Assembly: GCA_030696775.1 (NCBI GenBank) | Contig: JAUYRN010000027.1 | Span: 186,001 to 250,000 of the forward strand | Source: Sulfuricurvum sp. | GTDB lineage: Bacteria > Campylobacterota > Campylobacteria > Campylobacterales > Sulfurimonadaceae | Reading direction: 5' to 3' | Length of the DNA stretch: 64,000 bases | In this document: in pieces, positions 34,543 through 43,966 of the stretch | Numbering within the stretch: position 1 is the stretch's first letter | Layout of the letters: every line of letters begins with the position of its first letter | Notes under the pieces: model-generated | Databases searched by the model: none | What the model was told of the DNA's origin: nothing | The model's input: only the letters and a program-made list of their open reading frames with translations | Made by a program: the position numbers and the translations under genes

Positions 34543-37500
34543 TGTTTTTCCTTGGTATTCTTATTGCGCATTTTTTCTCGCAACATTGAAATTTGATAGT
34601 ACAGATAGGGGATAAAATACCGCTCCACAAACGTTGCTGCGATCATCCCTCCTAAAATACCGATACCAATGGAATGGCGGCTCTCAGCTCCGGCACCCAT
34701 ACTCAGTGCGAGTGGCAGTACCCCAAAGACAAAGGCTAACGAGGTCATCATCATAGGACGATACCGTAATTTTGCCGCCGACATCGTTGCATCATAAACG
34801 CTTTTACCGCTTTTTCTCTCCTCTTCGGCAAACTGGATAACCAAAATTGCATTTTTCGCTGCCAATGCCACGAGCGTCAACAAGCCGATCTGAAAAAAGA
34901 CATCATTACTTTGCCCACTGACCCACAAGGCAACATATGCACCGCTCATCCCAAACGGGATTGCCAGAATCACGACCAAAGGTAAAGTCCATGCCTCATA
35001 CTGCGCCGCAAGAATCAAAAATACAACGATAAAAGCAAAGATCAATATGTTTTGGGCACGATCTTGCACTTTTATCTGCTGATAGGCGATACCGTCCCAA
35101 CTCGTCGTGATCTGTGGCGGTAAACTCTCTTTGGCCATTTTTTCGACGATCTCGATCGCTTCACCCGTACTCACCCCTGATTTGGGAGTGATGCTGATGG
35201 GAACAGCGAGGATAGTATTGAAATGTTCTATCTTTACAGGTGCTGAGTCTTGTCGTATCGTAATTAAAGAGCTCAGCGGTATCATGGCACCCGATGATGA
35301 GCGGACATACCCTCTGCCGATATCGGAAGGCTCGCGTCTAAATTCCTCATCGGCTTGCATTTTGACCCAATAGGTATTTCCGTCTTTAACAAACTGGTTG
35401 ACGTTCGAAAGCCCAATGGTATTTTGAATCGTCGCAAAAAGTTCATCCAGTGAGATTCCTAAAATTTTGGCACGTTCTCGATCAACATCCACATATAAAA
35501 TGGGTGAAGAGGGACGCATGGAACTCGAAACATTGGAGAATTGGGGCATCTCTTTGAGTTTATCGATAAAATCTTGACCGTTTTGCGCCAACATACCCAT
35601 ATCGCCATCAGGACTTTGTAACCACAACTGTACTCCGCCCGTTTTACTCAGCCCTCGGATCGGAGGGGGAGGATAGCTATTAAAACTTGCCTCTGTAATG
35701 GCTTCAGTCGCTTTTTTAAATGCTTTGATGATTGCTTTTGCACTTAACTCTTCACTGTTTCGCTCATCCCAATGTTCGAGACGTGCAATGATGGTCGCGG
35801 AATTTGGCTCTTGCCCTCCTCCCATAAAGTTACTGCCGACAATTGTCACGATATTTTCGACACCTTTGATGGAATGAACTGCCTTTTCGGTTTTTTCGAC
35901 CACCTGATGGGTTCGCTCAATCGTCGATCCCTCAGGGAGAGTAATTACGGTAAAAAAGAATCCCTGATCTTCGATCGGTAAAAACGATTTTTGTAATGTA
36001 GAAGAGAAATGATAAATGACACCAAAAACAGAAAGATAGAGTAAAAAAGTGATAAAACTTCGTCGTATCATGACAGAAGAGAGATGCAAATAACGCTCCG
36101 TCATTGCCTCAAATTTTTCGTTAAAACGGACAAACAGTCGCAATGGAGCTTTCTCATGCGGTCGTAATAGCAAGGCACCCAGAGCTGGAGAGAGAGTCAG
36201 TGCCACAAACCCTGAAAAAACCACCGATACGGCAATGGTCATTGCAAACTGCTTGTAGAGCTCTCCCGTCATTCCTCCTACAAATGTTGCCGGTACAAAT
36301 ACGGCACATAGCACCAAAACAATGGCAATAATGGGGCTGGAGACTTGAGACATCGCTTTGATCGCGGCATCTTTCGCTGATAGGTGTTCACTTTGGATGA
36401 TACGCTCCATATTCTCCACAACGACGATGGCATCATCCACGACAATCCCGATGGCTAAAACCATCCCAAACAGTGTCAGAGTGTTGATTGAATATCCCAA
36501 CAGATACATACCGATAAACGCTCCCATTAAGGATACAGGAACAGCAATGAGCGCGATCAGGCTGGCTCTAAAACTTTGCAAAAAGAGATAGATGACAGCA
36601 ATGACCAGTAAAAGTGCTTCCGCGAGGGTTTTTACCACTTCTTTGATTGAGATTTTTACAAATTTGGTCGCATCATGCGCCATTTTGTATTGAATACCCG
36701 ATGGGAATGTTTTAGAGAGCCGTTCCAACTCAGCCGTAACCGCTTCTGCAGTTTGGATGGCGTTTGCATCCGATTCAGAATAGATCGTTAAAAGAACCGC
36801 CGACTTGCCGTTAAAACGACCGTAATACTCATAATTGCTTGTTCCCAGTTCTACCCGAGCAATATCACTGAGATGAACGATAGTGCCATCGGGTTTTGCA
36901 CGTACAATGATTTGTTGGAATTCTTCGACGGTCGAAAGTCTACCTTTGGTGGTGAGCATCACCGTCATCTCTTGCGATTTCAGAGGACCTTGCCCCAAAC
37001 GTCCGGGATAGACTTGAATATTTTGCTCATTGATTGCCGCATCGACATCCGAGGTGCTGATACCCATAGAGGCCATCTTATCGGGATTTAGCCAGATACG
37101 CATAGCATAATCCCGCTGTCCAGAAATCGACGCATCACCCGCACCTGGAAGTCTTTTAATATCATTGATGACATGGGTTGCCACATAGTTGCTGATCTCA
37201 ATATCACTCATAGATCCATCGGGGGAATACAAAGCAGCAATCATCAAGATGTCTTGAGTTTTCTTTTTGACATCCACTCCCAACATTTTTACAACACTTG
37301 GAAGCCTTGGTTGAGCGAGATTAACCCTGTTTTGGATATCGGTTAATGCTTTATCGGCGTCTGTTCCCACTTCGAATGTACACGTTATCCGACCACTTCC
37401 TGCCATCCCCGAAGCTGAGGAAGTTACGTACATCAAATCAGCTGCACCAGCAATCTGTGCTTCGATCGGTGCCAACACTGTATCCGCTATGGTTTTAGCA

Positions 37501-37661
37501 TCCGCGCCGGGATAGGTTATGCTCACACTGACCGTCGGAGGTGTGACTTTCGGAAATTGAGAGATGGGAAGCATTCGTACTGCAGTAAACCCCAACACTA
37601 CGATTAAAATAGCAATAACACCTGCAAAAATCGGACGATTGATAAAATAGCGTGAAAACAT
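34539..37661 (-). CDS. RND multidrug efflux pump, HAE1 class (AcrB/CmeB-like)
   Basis: 1040 residues. Starts MFSRYFINRPIFAGVIAI, as HAE1 pumps do. GIVVDDAIVVVENMER in TM4 holds the paired aspartates of the proton relay; PISQFPKVTPP, QNRVNLAQPRLP and the second-half repeat RYRPMMMTSLAFVFGVLPLA are all family features. The pump exports drugs, bile-like compounds or other hydrophobic molecules using the proton gradient. It shares one base with the adaptor stop (TAATG). Confidence 0.95.
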   Translation of the reverse strand: MFSRYFINRPIFAGVIAILIVVLGFTAVRMLPISQFPKVTPPTVSVSITYPGADAKTIADTVLAPIEAQIAGAADLMYVTSSASGMAGSGRITCTFEVGTDADKALTDIQNRVNLAQPRLPSVVKMLGVDVKKKTQDILMIAALYSPDGSMSDIEISNYVATHVINDIKRLPGAGDASISGQRDYAMRIWLNPDKMASMGISTSDVDAAINEQNIQVYPGRLGQGPLKSQEMTVMLTTKGRLSTVEEFQQIIVRAKPDGTIVHLSDIARVELGTSNYEYYGRFNGKSAVLLTIYSESDANAIQTAEAVTAELERLSKTFPSGIQYKMAHDATKFVKISIKEVVKTLAEALLLVIAVIYLFLQSFRASLIALIAVPVSLMGAFIGMYLLGYSINTLTLFGMVLAIGIVVDDAIVVVENMERIIQSEHLSAKDAAIKAMSQVSSPIIAIVLVLCAVFVPATFVGGMTGELYKQFAMTIAVSVVFSGFVALTLSPALGALLLRPHEKAPLRLFVRFNEKFEAMTERYLHLSSVMIRRSFITFLLYLSVFGVIYHFSSTLQKSFLPIEDQGFFFTVITLPEGSTIERTHQVVEKTEKAVHSIKGVENIVTIVGSNFMGGGQEPNSATIIARLEHWDERNSEELSAKAIIKAFKKATEAITEASFNSYPPPPIRGLSKTGGVQLWLQSPDGDMGMLAQNGQDFIDKLKEMPQFSNVSSSMRPSSPILYVDVDRERAKILGISLDELFATIQNTIGLSNVNQFVKDGNTYWVKMQADEEFRREPSDIGRGYVRSSSGAMIPLSSLITIRQDSAPVKIEHFNTILAVPISITPKSGVSTGEAIEIVEKMAKESLPPQITTSWDGIAYQQIKVQDRAQNILIFAFIVVFLILAAQYEAWTLPLVVILAIPFGMSGAYVALWVSGQSNDVFFQIGLLTLVALAAKNAILVIQFAEEERKSGKSVYDATMSAAKLRYRPMMMTSLAFVFGVLPLALSMGAGAESRHSIGIGILGGMIAATFVERYFIPYLYYQISMLREKMRNKNTKEKQ

Positions 37662-38779
37662 TATTTAGTACTCTGATTAGTAACTATCTTTACAATTTTT
37701 CCGGCATCGACGCGCGCATTGCCTTCATAGACTATCTTCTCACCCTCTTTTAGTCCTTCAAGTATCACCACATCATGATTGATCCAACTACCGACCTTAA
37801 CGAGACGAGACTCTGCGATTTTATCGGCACCGACAACATAGACAAAAGTCCCTTTTGGTCCTTGCATAAGCGCTTTATCAGGAATAATAAATCTCTCTTG
37901 TTTGAGTCCCCGTATCCGAATTTTCATAAACTCTCCGGGTGCTAACTCCCCTTTTGGATTAACGATCTGGGCCCTGAGCATTCGCGTCCCTGTAACCGAA
38001 TCAACCGTTGGACTGATAAACGAAATTTTTCCCTTATTGGGATAAATGCTACCATCAGAGAGGATCACGTCCACCAATATTTCCTCATTATTCCGATGGT
38101 TTTTTAGATTTTTTATCGTCTCCATAGTAGACGCGTTAACCGAAAAATCAATGTAGAGAGGATCGGTTTGATACATCGTTGTTAAAAGACCGTTTTGCGT
38201 GGGGACGATATAACTCCCTTCATATTGTGTCACTTTATCAGCCCATCCCGATATAGGGGCAGTAATCGTTGTATAGTTCAAATTTAATTTTGCTTGTTCT
38301 GATGCAACTTTAGCTTGATTAACCAGTGCTCCCTGAGAGCGATTCGCTGTAATCGCAGCATCTAAATCTTGCTGTCCTGACGCTTTTTGTTCATACAGAT
38401 TACGAACCCGCTTTAAATTTTGCTCTGTGTTCTCTTTTTTCCCGATTTCACTGTCCAATGCAGCTTCTGCAGAGGCTACAGCAAGCCGAAAAGGTTTTTG
38501 ATCGATCGTAAAGAGGGTTTGCCCTGCACTCACAAAGCTACCTTCTCGATAATGGCGGCTATGCAAATACCCTTCCACACGTGCACGAATTTGAACGGGA
38601 CGACTGGCAACACTCATTGCCGTAAATTCAACTGGTAATTCGACGGGTTGTTTTTTGAGCGTCATCAAACTGACAACTGCGGGTCGACTTTCTTTATCTT
38701 TGACCGCGCTATCATCTTTACATCCCGAGATAATAAAAATAAATACTACACCTATAAATAACTCTTTTATTCGCATCAT
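37661..38779 (-). CDS. RND periplasmic adaptor lipoprotein (MexA/CmeA-like)
   Basis: 372 residues with a lipoprotein signal ending in IISGC. The split lipoyl domain (RPVQIRARVEGYLHSRHY ... YTTITAPISGWADKV), a helical hairpin between them and the beta-barrel/membrane-proximal domains (PGEFMKIRIRGLKQERFIIP) match MexA. First gene of the operon, followed by pump and outer-membrane factor. No local TetR-type repressor is encoded next to it. Confidence 0.93.
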   Translation of the reverse strand: MMRIKELFIGVVFIFIISGCKDDSAVKDKESRPAVVSLMTLKKQPVELPVEFTAMSVASRPVQIRARVEGYLHSRHYREGSFVSAGQTLFTIDQKPFRLAVASAEAALDSEIGKKENTEQNLKRVRNLYEQKASGQQDLDAAITANRSQGALVNQAKVASEQAKLNLNYTTITAPISGWADKVTQYEGSYIVPTQNGLLTTMYQTDPLYIDFSVNASTMETIKNLKNHRNNEEILVDVILSDGSIYPNKGKISFISPTVDSVTGTRMLRAQIVNPKGELAPGEFMKIRIRGLKQERFIIPDKALMQGPKGTFVYVVGADKIAESRLVKVGSWINHDVVILEGLKEGEKIVYEGNARVDAGKIVKIVTNQSTK

Positions 38780-38868
38780 ATTGTCCTAAATTAATTAAAA
38801 ACCTTTAAGTAATGATACCTTGTTTATCGTTACGATGTAATCACTATCCAAGATTAGCAGATACTTTA

Positions 38869-38941
38869 AAAATACTTGTCATCACTCAGCACCACGCAGT
38901 CGTCTTATCAACCTGCTCCTGCTGACAAGCAATAGTTTCAG
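38869..38941 (-). ncRNA. Possible small RNA or orphan terminator hairpin
   Basis: The 262-base gap between the RND operon and the next gene contains CTTGTCA (38875-38881) and TGACAAG (38933-38939). Read on the minus strand the second arm is followed by TATTTTT, like a terminator, with a further TGC/GCA pairing inside. No minus-strand gene lies upstream to be terminated. Confidence 0.2.
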
Positions 38942-39041
38942 CTATAATTCCAATGAATTTAACAGAAAGTGTGAAAATTAGCATACTTATTTAAAACAAA
39001 AGCTTTTTCACAAAATCAAACCTTGTTAAAAAAGGATTATA

Positions 39042-40052
39042 ATGACTCTATTTGACAGAATTGAAAAGAAAATTTTCTTTCGTATTGTGCGAGTTGTGAC
39101 GTTTGTTGTTGCATTCTTGGCGCTTATTGCTACCATTGGAGGACTTTACACAACACTCTATTCAACTGTTGAAGCGAAAGCAGATCACGTTAAAATCACA
39201 AAAGATGAAGTCAGTCAAGTAGTTCAAGCATCCACACTTACACCTGCAGAAGTTACTGCACCAGAAGGAAGCGAAGTAACTTCAGTTACTGCACCTACGG
39301 AACCCGTATTATCACCTGAAGAACAAGCACGTAAAGATTTAGCTGCAAGTATTGCAAAAAAGTTCTTGATTTCATTCGGTACTTTACACACTACCCCTGA
39401 TTATAAAATCGAATTAGCAAGAGTTACTAATGCTGTATTGGCAGACTTTACTTCCTATGAGCAAGACGCTGCAATAAGCGTATTAACTCAAATTGATGAA
39501 CTATCAAATAATTTTGCAAAAGCTACGTTTGAAAAAGAATATAATGCAGCAAAATTGTTGTTTTTAAAAAAATATGAACATGAGCAACAAGTAGCTGAAC
39601 AAAAAAATTTAGCAAACCAAATGAATAAAATACAAGGTTCAATGGCTTTTGCCGGTGGCATAGTTGTGTTTGCATTATTTGTAATGATACTTGTCCTTAT
39701 GAGAATCGAAAAGAACACTCGTCCTGTTGATGCAGAAGACGAAATTTTTACAAGTTCAGATAAAAAAATATTCTTATCCATCATTGGGATTGGTATCGCA
39801 ATAGCTATGATTTCTGGATGGATGTATACTCATGGACTTTCAGGAGATGATGAGTTCAGCGCTGTTGATGAAGCGGCACAAAATATGCCTGTTGCAACGG
39901 AGGCTGCTCCTGTTGCAACGGAAGAAGTGGCACCTGTCGCAGAAGATTATATACCTGAAGCTGCAGCAATGCCAGCTGCTGACACTGCTGCAGTTGATGC
40001 CGCTGCACCTGCTGCTGAATATGACAATCAAGAAGTTGCACCAGCGCAATAA
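39042..40052 (+). CDS. Membrane protein of unknown function with Ala/Pro/Glu-rich tail
   Basis: 336 residues, AAAGGA before the ATG. Transmembrane segments lie near 17-40 (VVTFVVAFLALIATIGG), 200-222 (AFAGGIVVFALFVMILVL) and 243-265 (IFLSIIGIGIAIAMISG). The loop between TM1 and TM2 contains a proline/threonine-rich stretch and a helical region. The last 60 residues are a low-complexity tail of VATEAAPVATEE-like repeats. I do not recognise the family. It stands alone between the efflux operon and the diguanylate cyclase. Confidence 0.75.
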   Translation: MTLFDRIEKKIFFRIVRVVTFVVAFLALIATIGGLYTTLYSTVEAKADHVKITKDEVSQVVQASTLTPAEVTAPEGSEVTSVTAPTEPVLSPEEQARKDLAASIAKKFLISFGTLHTTPDYKIELARVTNAVLADFTSYEQDAAISVLTQIDELSNNFAKATFEKEYNAAKLLFLKKYEHEQQVAEQKNLANQMNKIQGSMAFAGGIVVFALFVMILVLMRIEKNTRPVDAEDEIFTSSDKKIFLSIIGIGIAIAMISGWMYTHGLSGDDEFSAVDEAAQNMPVATEAAPVATEEVAPVAEDYIPEAAAMPAADTAAVDAAAPAAEYDNQEVAPAQ

Positions 40053-40057
40053 TCTAC

Positions 40058-40075
40058 TTTGCACTTCGGTGCAAA
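40058..40075. terminator. Hairpin after the unknown membrane protein
   Basis: TTTGCAC (40058-40064), TTCG loop, GTGCAAA (40069-40075), six bases after the stop codon. No T-tract follows, so termination is likely but not certain. Confidence 0.45.
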
Positions 40076-40318
40076 TGAATACTATACAATTCCCCTAACA
40101 AACCTATTTCTAACTGATATTTACATTTCACATCTGTCGTAAAACCATTTTTTTTGGTATTTATGATATTACTTTTAATATTCCAATGAGGTTGCAGGTG
40201 GAACCAGAGACTAAATCATCATGTCTGTACAAAGTATTCTTAAATCATATATTTTATTTTAGAAAAATTCATAGAAAGATGATGATATTCATCGTAACTA
40301 CGTTTACAACGGACGTTA

Positions 40319-41671
40319 CTATTGCGATGTAACCATATTCTTTCCATTATGTTTTGAACGATAAAGCAATTCATCAACTCTACGATACATCGAATCTTCG
40401 CTATCTTCACTATGGACTTCCGCGACTCCAATACTAACCGTAATCTGCCTATTTTCAATTGTAGTTAAATCATTTGCAATAATTGTTTTTAATTTATCTG
40501 CAACATCTTTTGCTTCACTTAAAGAGGTAATTGGCAAAAGAATCACAAATTCTTCCCCTCCTACTCTAAATAAGGTATCATTTGTTCGAATGTTTTTTTG
40601 AATAAGTGAGCATATATCCGTAAGTACTATATCTCCTACTCTATGCCCATAATTATCATTAATACTTTTAAAATCATCGATATCTAACAAGATGATTGAA
40701 AATACTGCTTGATGTCTTTGGTAAAGTGATATCAATTTATTTATTTCATTTTTATACGCTTTGACATTTTTAGTTTGAGTAAGATTGTCGATATGAGCTA
40801 ATTGAATATTAGCTATCAATTCCGCATTATGTAATGAAATTCCGATTACAACAAATACTAAACTAATAAGATAAGTCATTATCATTACAATTGATTCTAT
40901 TCCTCTTTGATTCGTAAACAAGTCATTATTATGTGCGGACATCACAATCATTTCAATGACAATAACAAATAACATAATCATTATTACGTTCATTCTAATT
41001 TTAAAGCTCGCTATGAGCAATATAGGTAGCACCAAAAAAATGAGATAGTGATAATAGAAAGAGCAACACATAAGAATCGAAGTAGATATTCCATAAAAAG
41101 CAATATGCTTCCATTCTTTTAAAGTGGGCATTGATAGCGTATCAAAGTGTTTATATATAGGAAAAAGGAGAAACAATCCTAAACTATCAGCAAACATCAA
41201 AATAGGAATAAATCTATAGACTTCACTCATACTAATGTAGCCACCAATAGCTAAGTTTAAAGAAATGATAACTCCACTAATAAATGTAGGTATCAATGCT
41301 CCATAGAAAGCAAAGGGAACCAATACTTTTACGTAATGATAATTAATTTCTACATATCGCTTAATAAGCAAAGTAGAAATATAGGGTGCTAAAGTATCAG
41401 CTAATGCAGAAATTGTTAAGTAGAGAAGGTAATTCGTTTCTTCATTCACCATACCGCTATAGTTTGAAAAAAAACTTCCTAAAAAAATGAAAGGGAGAGA
41501 TTTTATTCCATACTTGTGCACTAAAATGACGCCGATTCCAAATGGTAGCCACAAAATAGTTATATTGGATGGATGCAACGAAAAAAGAGACATACCCAGT
41601 GTGGCAATCAAGTAATAAACTACACCAGTAAATGACAATACTAAAAATGTTTTTAGATTAGTGAAAATCAC
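40319..41671 (-). CDS. MASE1-GGDEF diguanylate cyclase
   Basis: 450 residues. Eight or so transmembrane helices in the first 290 residues include ITILWLPFGIGVILVHKYG, typical of the MASE1 sensor. The GGDEF domain from about 300 has the substrate-binding LDIDDFKSINDNYGH and an intact active site RVGGEEFVILLP. It should make cyclic di-GMP from GTP in response to a membrane signal. No EAL domain is attached. Its promoter region faces the decayed end of an old mobile element. Confidence 0.9.
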   Translation of the reverse strand: MIFTNLKTFLVLSFTGVVYYLIATLGMSLFSLHPSNITILWLPFGIGVILVHKYGIKSLPFIFLGSFFSNYSGMVNEETNYLLYLTISALADTLAPYISTLLIKRYVEINYHYVKVLVPFAFYGALIPTFISGVIISLNLAIGGYISMSEVYRFIPILMFADSLGLFLLFPIYKHFDTLSMPTLKEWKHIAFYGISTSILMCCSFYYHYLIFLVLPILLIASFKIRMNVIMIMLFVIVIEMIVMSAHNNDLFTNQRGIESIVMIMTYLISLVFVVIGISLHNAELIANIQLAHIDNLTQTKNVKAYKNEINKLISLYQRHQAVFSIILLDIDDFKSINDNYGHRVGDIVLTDICSLIQKNIRTNDTLFRVGGEEFVILLPITSLSEAKDVADKLKTIIANDLTTIENRQITVSIGVAEVHSEDSEDSMYRRVDELLYRSKHNGKNMVTSQ

Positions 41672-41761
41672 TCTGGCACACCATTAATATCAGATGTATG
41701 AATTGTAGCACATTATTTAAATAGTCCCGATTGAGGACTGTTCGTAATACATAACTGGCTT

Positions 41762-41883
41762 TTTAATGCAAAAAGCAAAAAAGCGTATAAAGGCGAGTTA
41801 ACCTATTCAAAACTGGGTGGCTTCTTGTATTACGATCTAGAAAAATATATGCTCTGCTTGAGGATCATGCGATTAGAAGGTAA
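41762..41883 (+). pseudogene. Frameshifted remnant of an excisionase-like HTH gene
   Basis: The frame reading LTYSKLGGFLYYDLEK (41798-41845) matches the end of the intact 60-residue HTH protein encoded at 49954-50136 (LPYSKLGGFVYYDIEK). After GAAAAA one base is missing; shifting frame gives YALLEDHAIRR and a TAA at 41881, matching IHILLEQHSIEI of the intact gene. The 5' half is not recognisable. Confidence 0.75.
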
Positions 41884-41899
41884 AAAATGACCGATAAAA

Positions 41900-41920
41900 G
41901 GTTACCCTTGTGGTTACACC
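41900..41920 (+). repeat. Decayed arm-type repeat pair of an older element
   Basis: GGTTACCC (41900-41907) and GGTTACACC (41912-41920) resemble the paired GGTGTACC repeats of the intact element (50149-50168). They end 71 bases before the tRNA fragment; the intact pair ends 72 bases before the tRNA gene. Confidence 0.5.
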
Positions 41921-41990
41921 ATGAAAATATCAATAAAAAGTTTTTATTTTGTAAATCTCTTGAAAGTGCTTATTTTAGGAGGTTTGAAGA

Positions 41991-42036
41991 TGGTGGGTCA
42001 ACCAGGACTTGAACCTGGGACAACTCCGTTATGAGC
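41991..42036 (-). repeat. Left attachment site: displaced 3' part of a CAU tRNA
   Basis: These 46 bases match 43 of 46 positions of the tRNA 3' half at 50240-50285. The last 18 (42019-42036, through the anticodon) are identical and probably contain the crossover point. Two of the three differences are a compensatory G-C to C-G swap in the T-stem, so this copy came from a functional tRNA of another lineage. After 42036 similarity is lost. Confidence 0.85.
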
Positions 42037-42143
42037 CGCTTTTACTATATTTTACATTACTTTACAATACCACTTAAACCCCTGAATATTGGAATAATGT
42101 CTTTATATTCCTTTTTAATATGCTATTATACTTTTATACAAAG

Positions 42144-42163
42144 GGTGTACCCAAAGGTGTACC
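42144..42163 (+). repeat. Left arm-type repeat pair GGTGTACC
   Basis: GGTGTACC at 42144-42151 and again at 42156-42163, twelve bases apart start to start. The same pair with the same spacing occurs at the other end of the element. They probably bind the integrase arm domain or the excisionase. Confidence 0.6.
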
Positions 42164-42186
42164 CATATTGAAAGTTGGGTTTAACT

Positions 42187-43278
42187 ATGGCTATTAATCG
42201 AAAAGACTATCCAAATAAGGTTAGAACGAATTTATCAGCGAATAACGAATTTAATCGCTTCCTTTATATCTTTAAACATAATGCGAAGCAATACAATGGA
42301 ATCATTGATCTTTCTGAAAAACAATGGGGAAAGCGTGATCGAATTAAATTTGCCGAAATGAAATTTTTGGAAGCTAAAGATCAAATTGAAAATAGTATCA
42401 ATTCTGATGCAACAGTTAATGCAATGGTGCAACGATATATAGATACTCTTCCAGAAGGAAATTACAAAAAAAACAGAATGTCTTATTATGATCGTAACGT
42501 TAAACCTTCTCTTGGAAGTAAAAAAATTTCAACCATAATGCCTCATCATATTCAAACCATCGTTGATCAGCAAATCAAAAATGGTGACAGTCCACGAACC
42601 GCAAAACAAGCTATCGAAATTTTATCCCCTGCCCTTCGTATCGCTAGAGCCAATCAAATCATGTTTCATAATCCATGCGAAGACGTAAAAATAAAATTAC
42701 CAAAGACAAAAAAAATCGTGTCCAATGCAACTGAACGCCTCAAAATTGTTCACGATGCCATTATGTCACTGTACGCTCACGATCCGTTTTATCGTGCATT
42801 TTTTCTCCTCGCTTTGCAAGGTAGACGAAGAGGTGAGATTATCAATCTCCTAGCCGAAGATGTCATTTTGGATCAGGACTATTACATCATACGTGATACT
42901 AAAAATGGTGAGGATCAAAAAATATATCTTCCCCCTAAAGTAAAAGAAGCTCTTTTAGAATTTATATCTGAAAATGGGATACTTTTTAAATCAAGGGTTA
43001 CAGGTAGAAAGATCAACACGGTTCATAAACAAATCCTAAAAATCAGAGAGATAGCAGGTGATTGGTTCTCGATGCACTACACTCGAAACCTCATCGTTTC
43101 TGCAATGGCTGAAAAAGGTGTTGATTCTATTCATCTGTCAGGCGCACTCGGTCATAATGATCCAAATACGATCATTAAATACCTCTCTCTTAATTACACC
43201 CTTGGAAGCCGTATGGCATCTGAAATGATCGATGATGTTGCAATAATAGTAAAAGAAGAGGAGGAGGAATCAATCTAA
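42187..43278 (+). CDS. Tyrosine recombinase (integrase)
   Basis: 363 residues from ATG 42187 (a TTG at 42175 is possible). The C-terminal catalytic domain has the first Arg in LQGRRRGEIINL, the HxxR motif in MHYTRNLIVSAMAEKG and the final LGHNDPNTIIKYLSL with His and the nucleophilic Tyr. The N-terminal part contains a SAM-like core-binding region (NSDATVNAMVQRYIDTLPEG). It lies 150 bases inside the left attachment site and should integrate and excise the element at the tRNA gene. Confidence 0.92.
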   Translation: MAINRKDYPNKVRTNLSANNEFNRFLYIFKHNAKQYNGIIDLSEKQWGKRDRIKFAEMKFLEAKDQIENSINSDATVNAMVQRYIDTLPEGNYKKNRMSYYDRNVKPSLGSKKISTIMPHHIQTIVDQQIKNGDSPRTAKQAIEILSPALRIARANQIMFHNPCEDVKIKLPKTKKIVSNATERLKIVHDAIMSLYAHDPFYRAFFLLALQGRRRGEIINLLAEDVILDQDYYIIRDTKNGEDQKIYLPPKVKEALLEFISENGILFKSRVTGRKINTVHKQILKIREIAGDWFSMHYTRNLIVSAMAEKGVDSIHLSGALGHNDPNTIIKYLSLNYTLGSRMASEMIDDVAIIVKEEEEESI

Positions 43279-43304
43279 ATATTTAAGAAGCATACACAAC
43301 ATAG

Positions 43305-43360
43305 GCCGAATTCGAAAGACCTAAGAAATACCGTGTAAATCGCTATAGTGTGACAGAAAT
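43305..43360. repeat. Direct repeat A flanking the DUF2335 gene pair
   Basis: A 56-base copy of the sequence at 44472-44526. Both begin GCCGAATTCGAAA and share an identical 22-base end (43339-43360 and 44505-44526) containing CGCTATAGTGTGACAG. The first ends 115 bases from the DUF2335 gene end, the second 31 bases from the end of the 257-residue gene. Confidence 0.8.
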
Positions 43361-43474
43361 ATTGTGCTTTTTTATGCTCCTGTGGCACAATATATTCATT
43401 CTTTTTATATCTTCTTAAAAACACGATGCGAACAAAATAAATTTCAACATACTATATAAAAATAGCAGTGGAAA

Positions 43475-43939
43475 CTATTTGTCTTTGTCTTTTTGTTTCA
43501 TATAAAAGGCTCCACCTAATGCAGCTAGGGCAGCAACCAAAGCAACGAGCGCTTCCACACTTTTTCCCCTTTGAATAAATGATACGGCATGGTAAAGAAC
43601 ATAAAAGGCTATCCCTGTAGGTGTTGCCCAGCCAAGAAACGCCATTAACAATTGACCAATGACAGCAATTTTTTCAATCGACTGCTTATGTGCTAAGTTA
43701 CTTTCTGCCATACCTACAAGTCTATTCGGTAGTGATTCATCAATATCTTTATATTGTCGCATGTGTTCTGGATGAGCTATTGGTCCAGAAAATTGCTCTA
43801 TAAGCTGTATCGTTTGTATTGTCTGTATTGTTTCCACTTCATGAATTAATTCAACAAGTTCATCTTGCGTAAGAACAACATTTGCTTCTTCTTGCTCACC
43901 TGATTCTTCTATTTGCTTATCGTCCTCTTGCATCTGCAT
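43475..43939 (-). CDS. DUF2335 membrane protein
   Basis: 154 residues; GGGGG five bases before ATG 43939. The central FSGPIAHPEHMRQYKDID and MAESNLAHKQSIEK segments fit the DUF2335 family. Two C-terminal hydrophobic helices follow (LLMAFLGWATPTGIAFYVLY and ALVALVAALAALGGAFYM). A TIQTIQTIQ triplet repeat lies near residue 38. Function of the family is unknown to me; a membrane-acting defence or phage role is possible. Probably co-transcribed with the 102-residue gene upstream. Confidence 0.7.
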   Translation of the reverse strand: MQMQEDDKQIEESGEQEEANVVLTQDELVELIHEVETIQTIQTIQLIEQFSGPIAHPEHMRQYKDIDESLPNRLVGMAESNLAHKQSIEKIAVIGQLLMAFLGWATPTGIAFYVLYHAVSFIQRGKSVEALVALVAALAALGGAFYMKQKDKDK

Positions 43940-43966
43940 TAATCCCCCATCTTTTCATTTTAAATA

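Noticed and set aside
40076-40318. Riboswitch before or after the diguanylate cyclase
   Set aside because: The gap lies 3' of that gene, and only short unsupported pairings (for example AACC/GGTT) are visible.
41991-42036. A second tRNA gene
   Set aside because: Only the 3' half from anticodon to CCA is present; the 5' half, D-arm and acceptor partner are missing.
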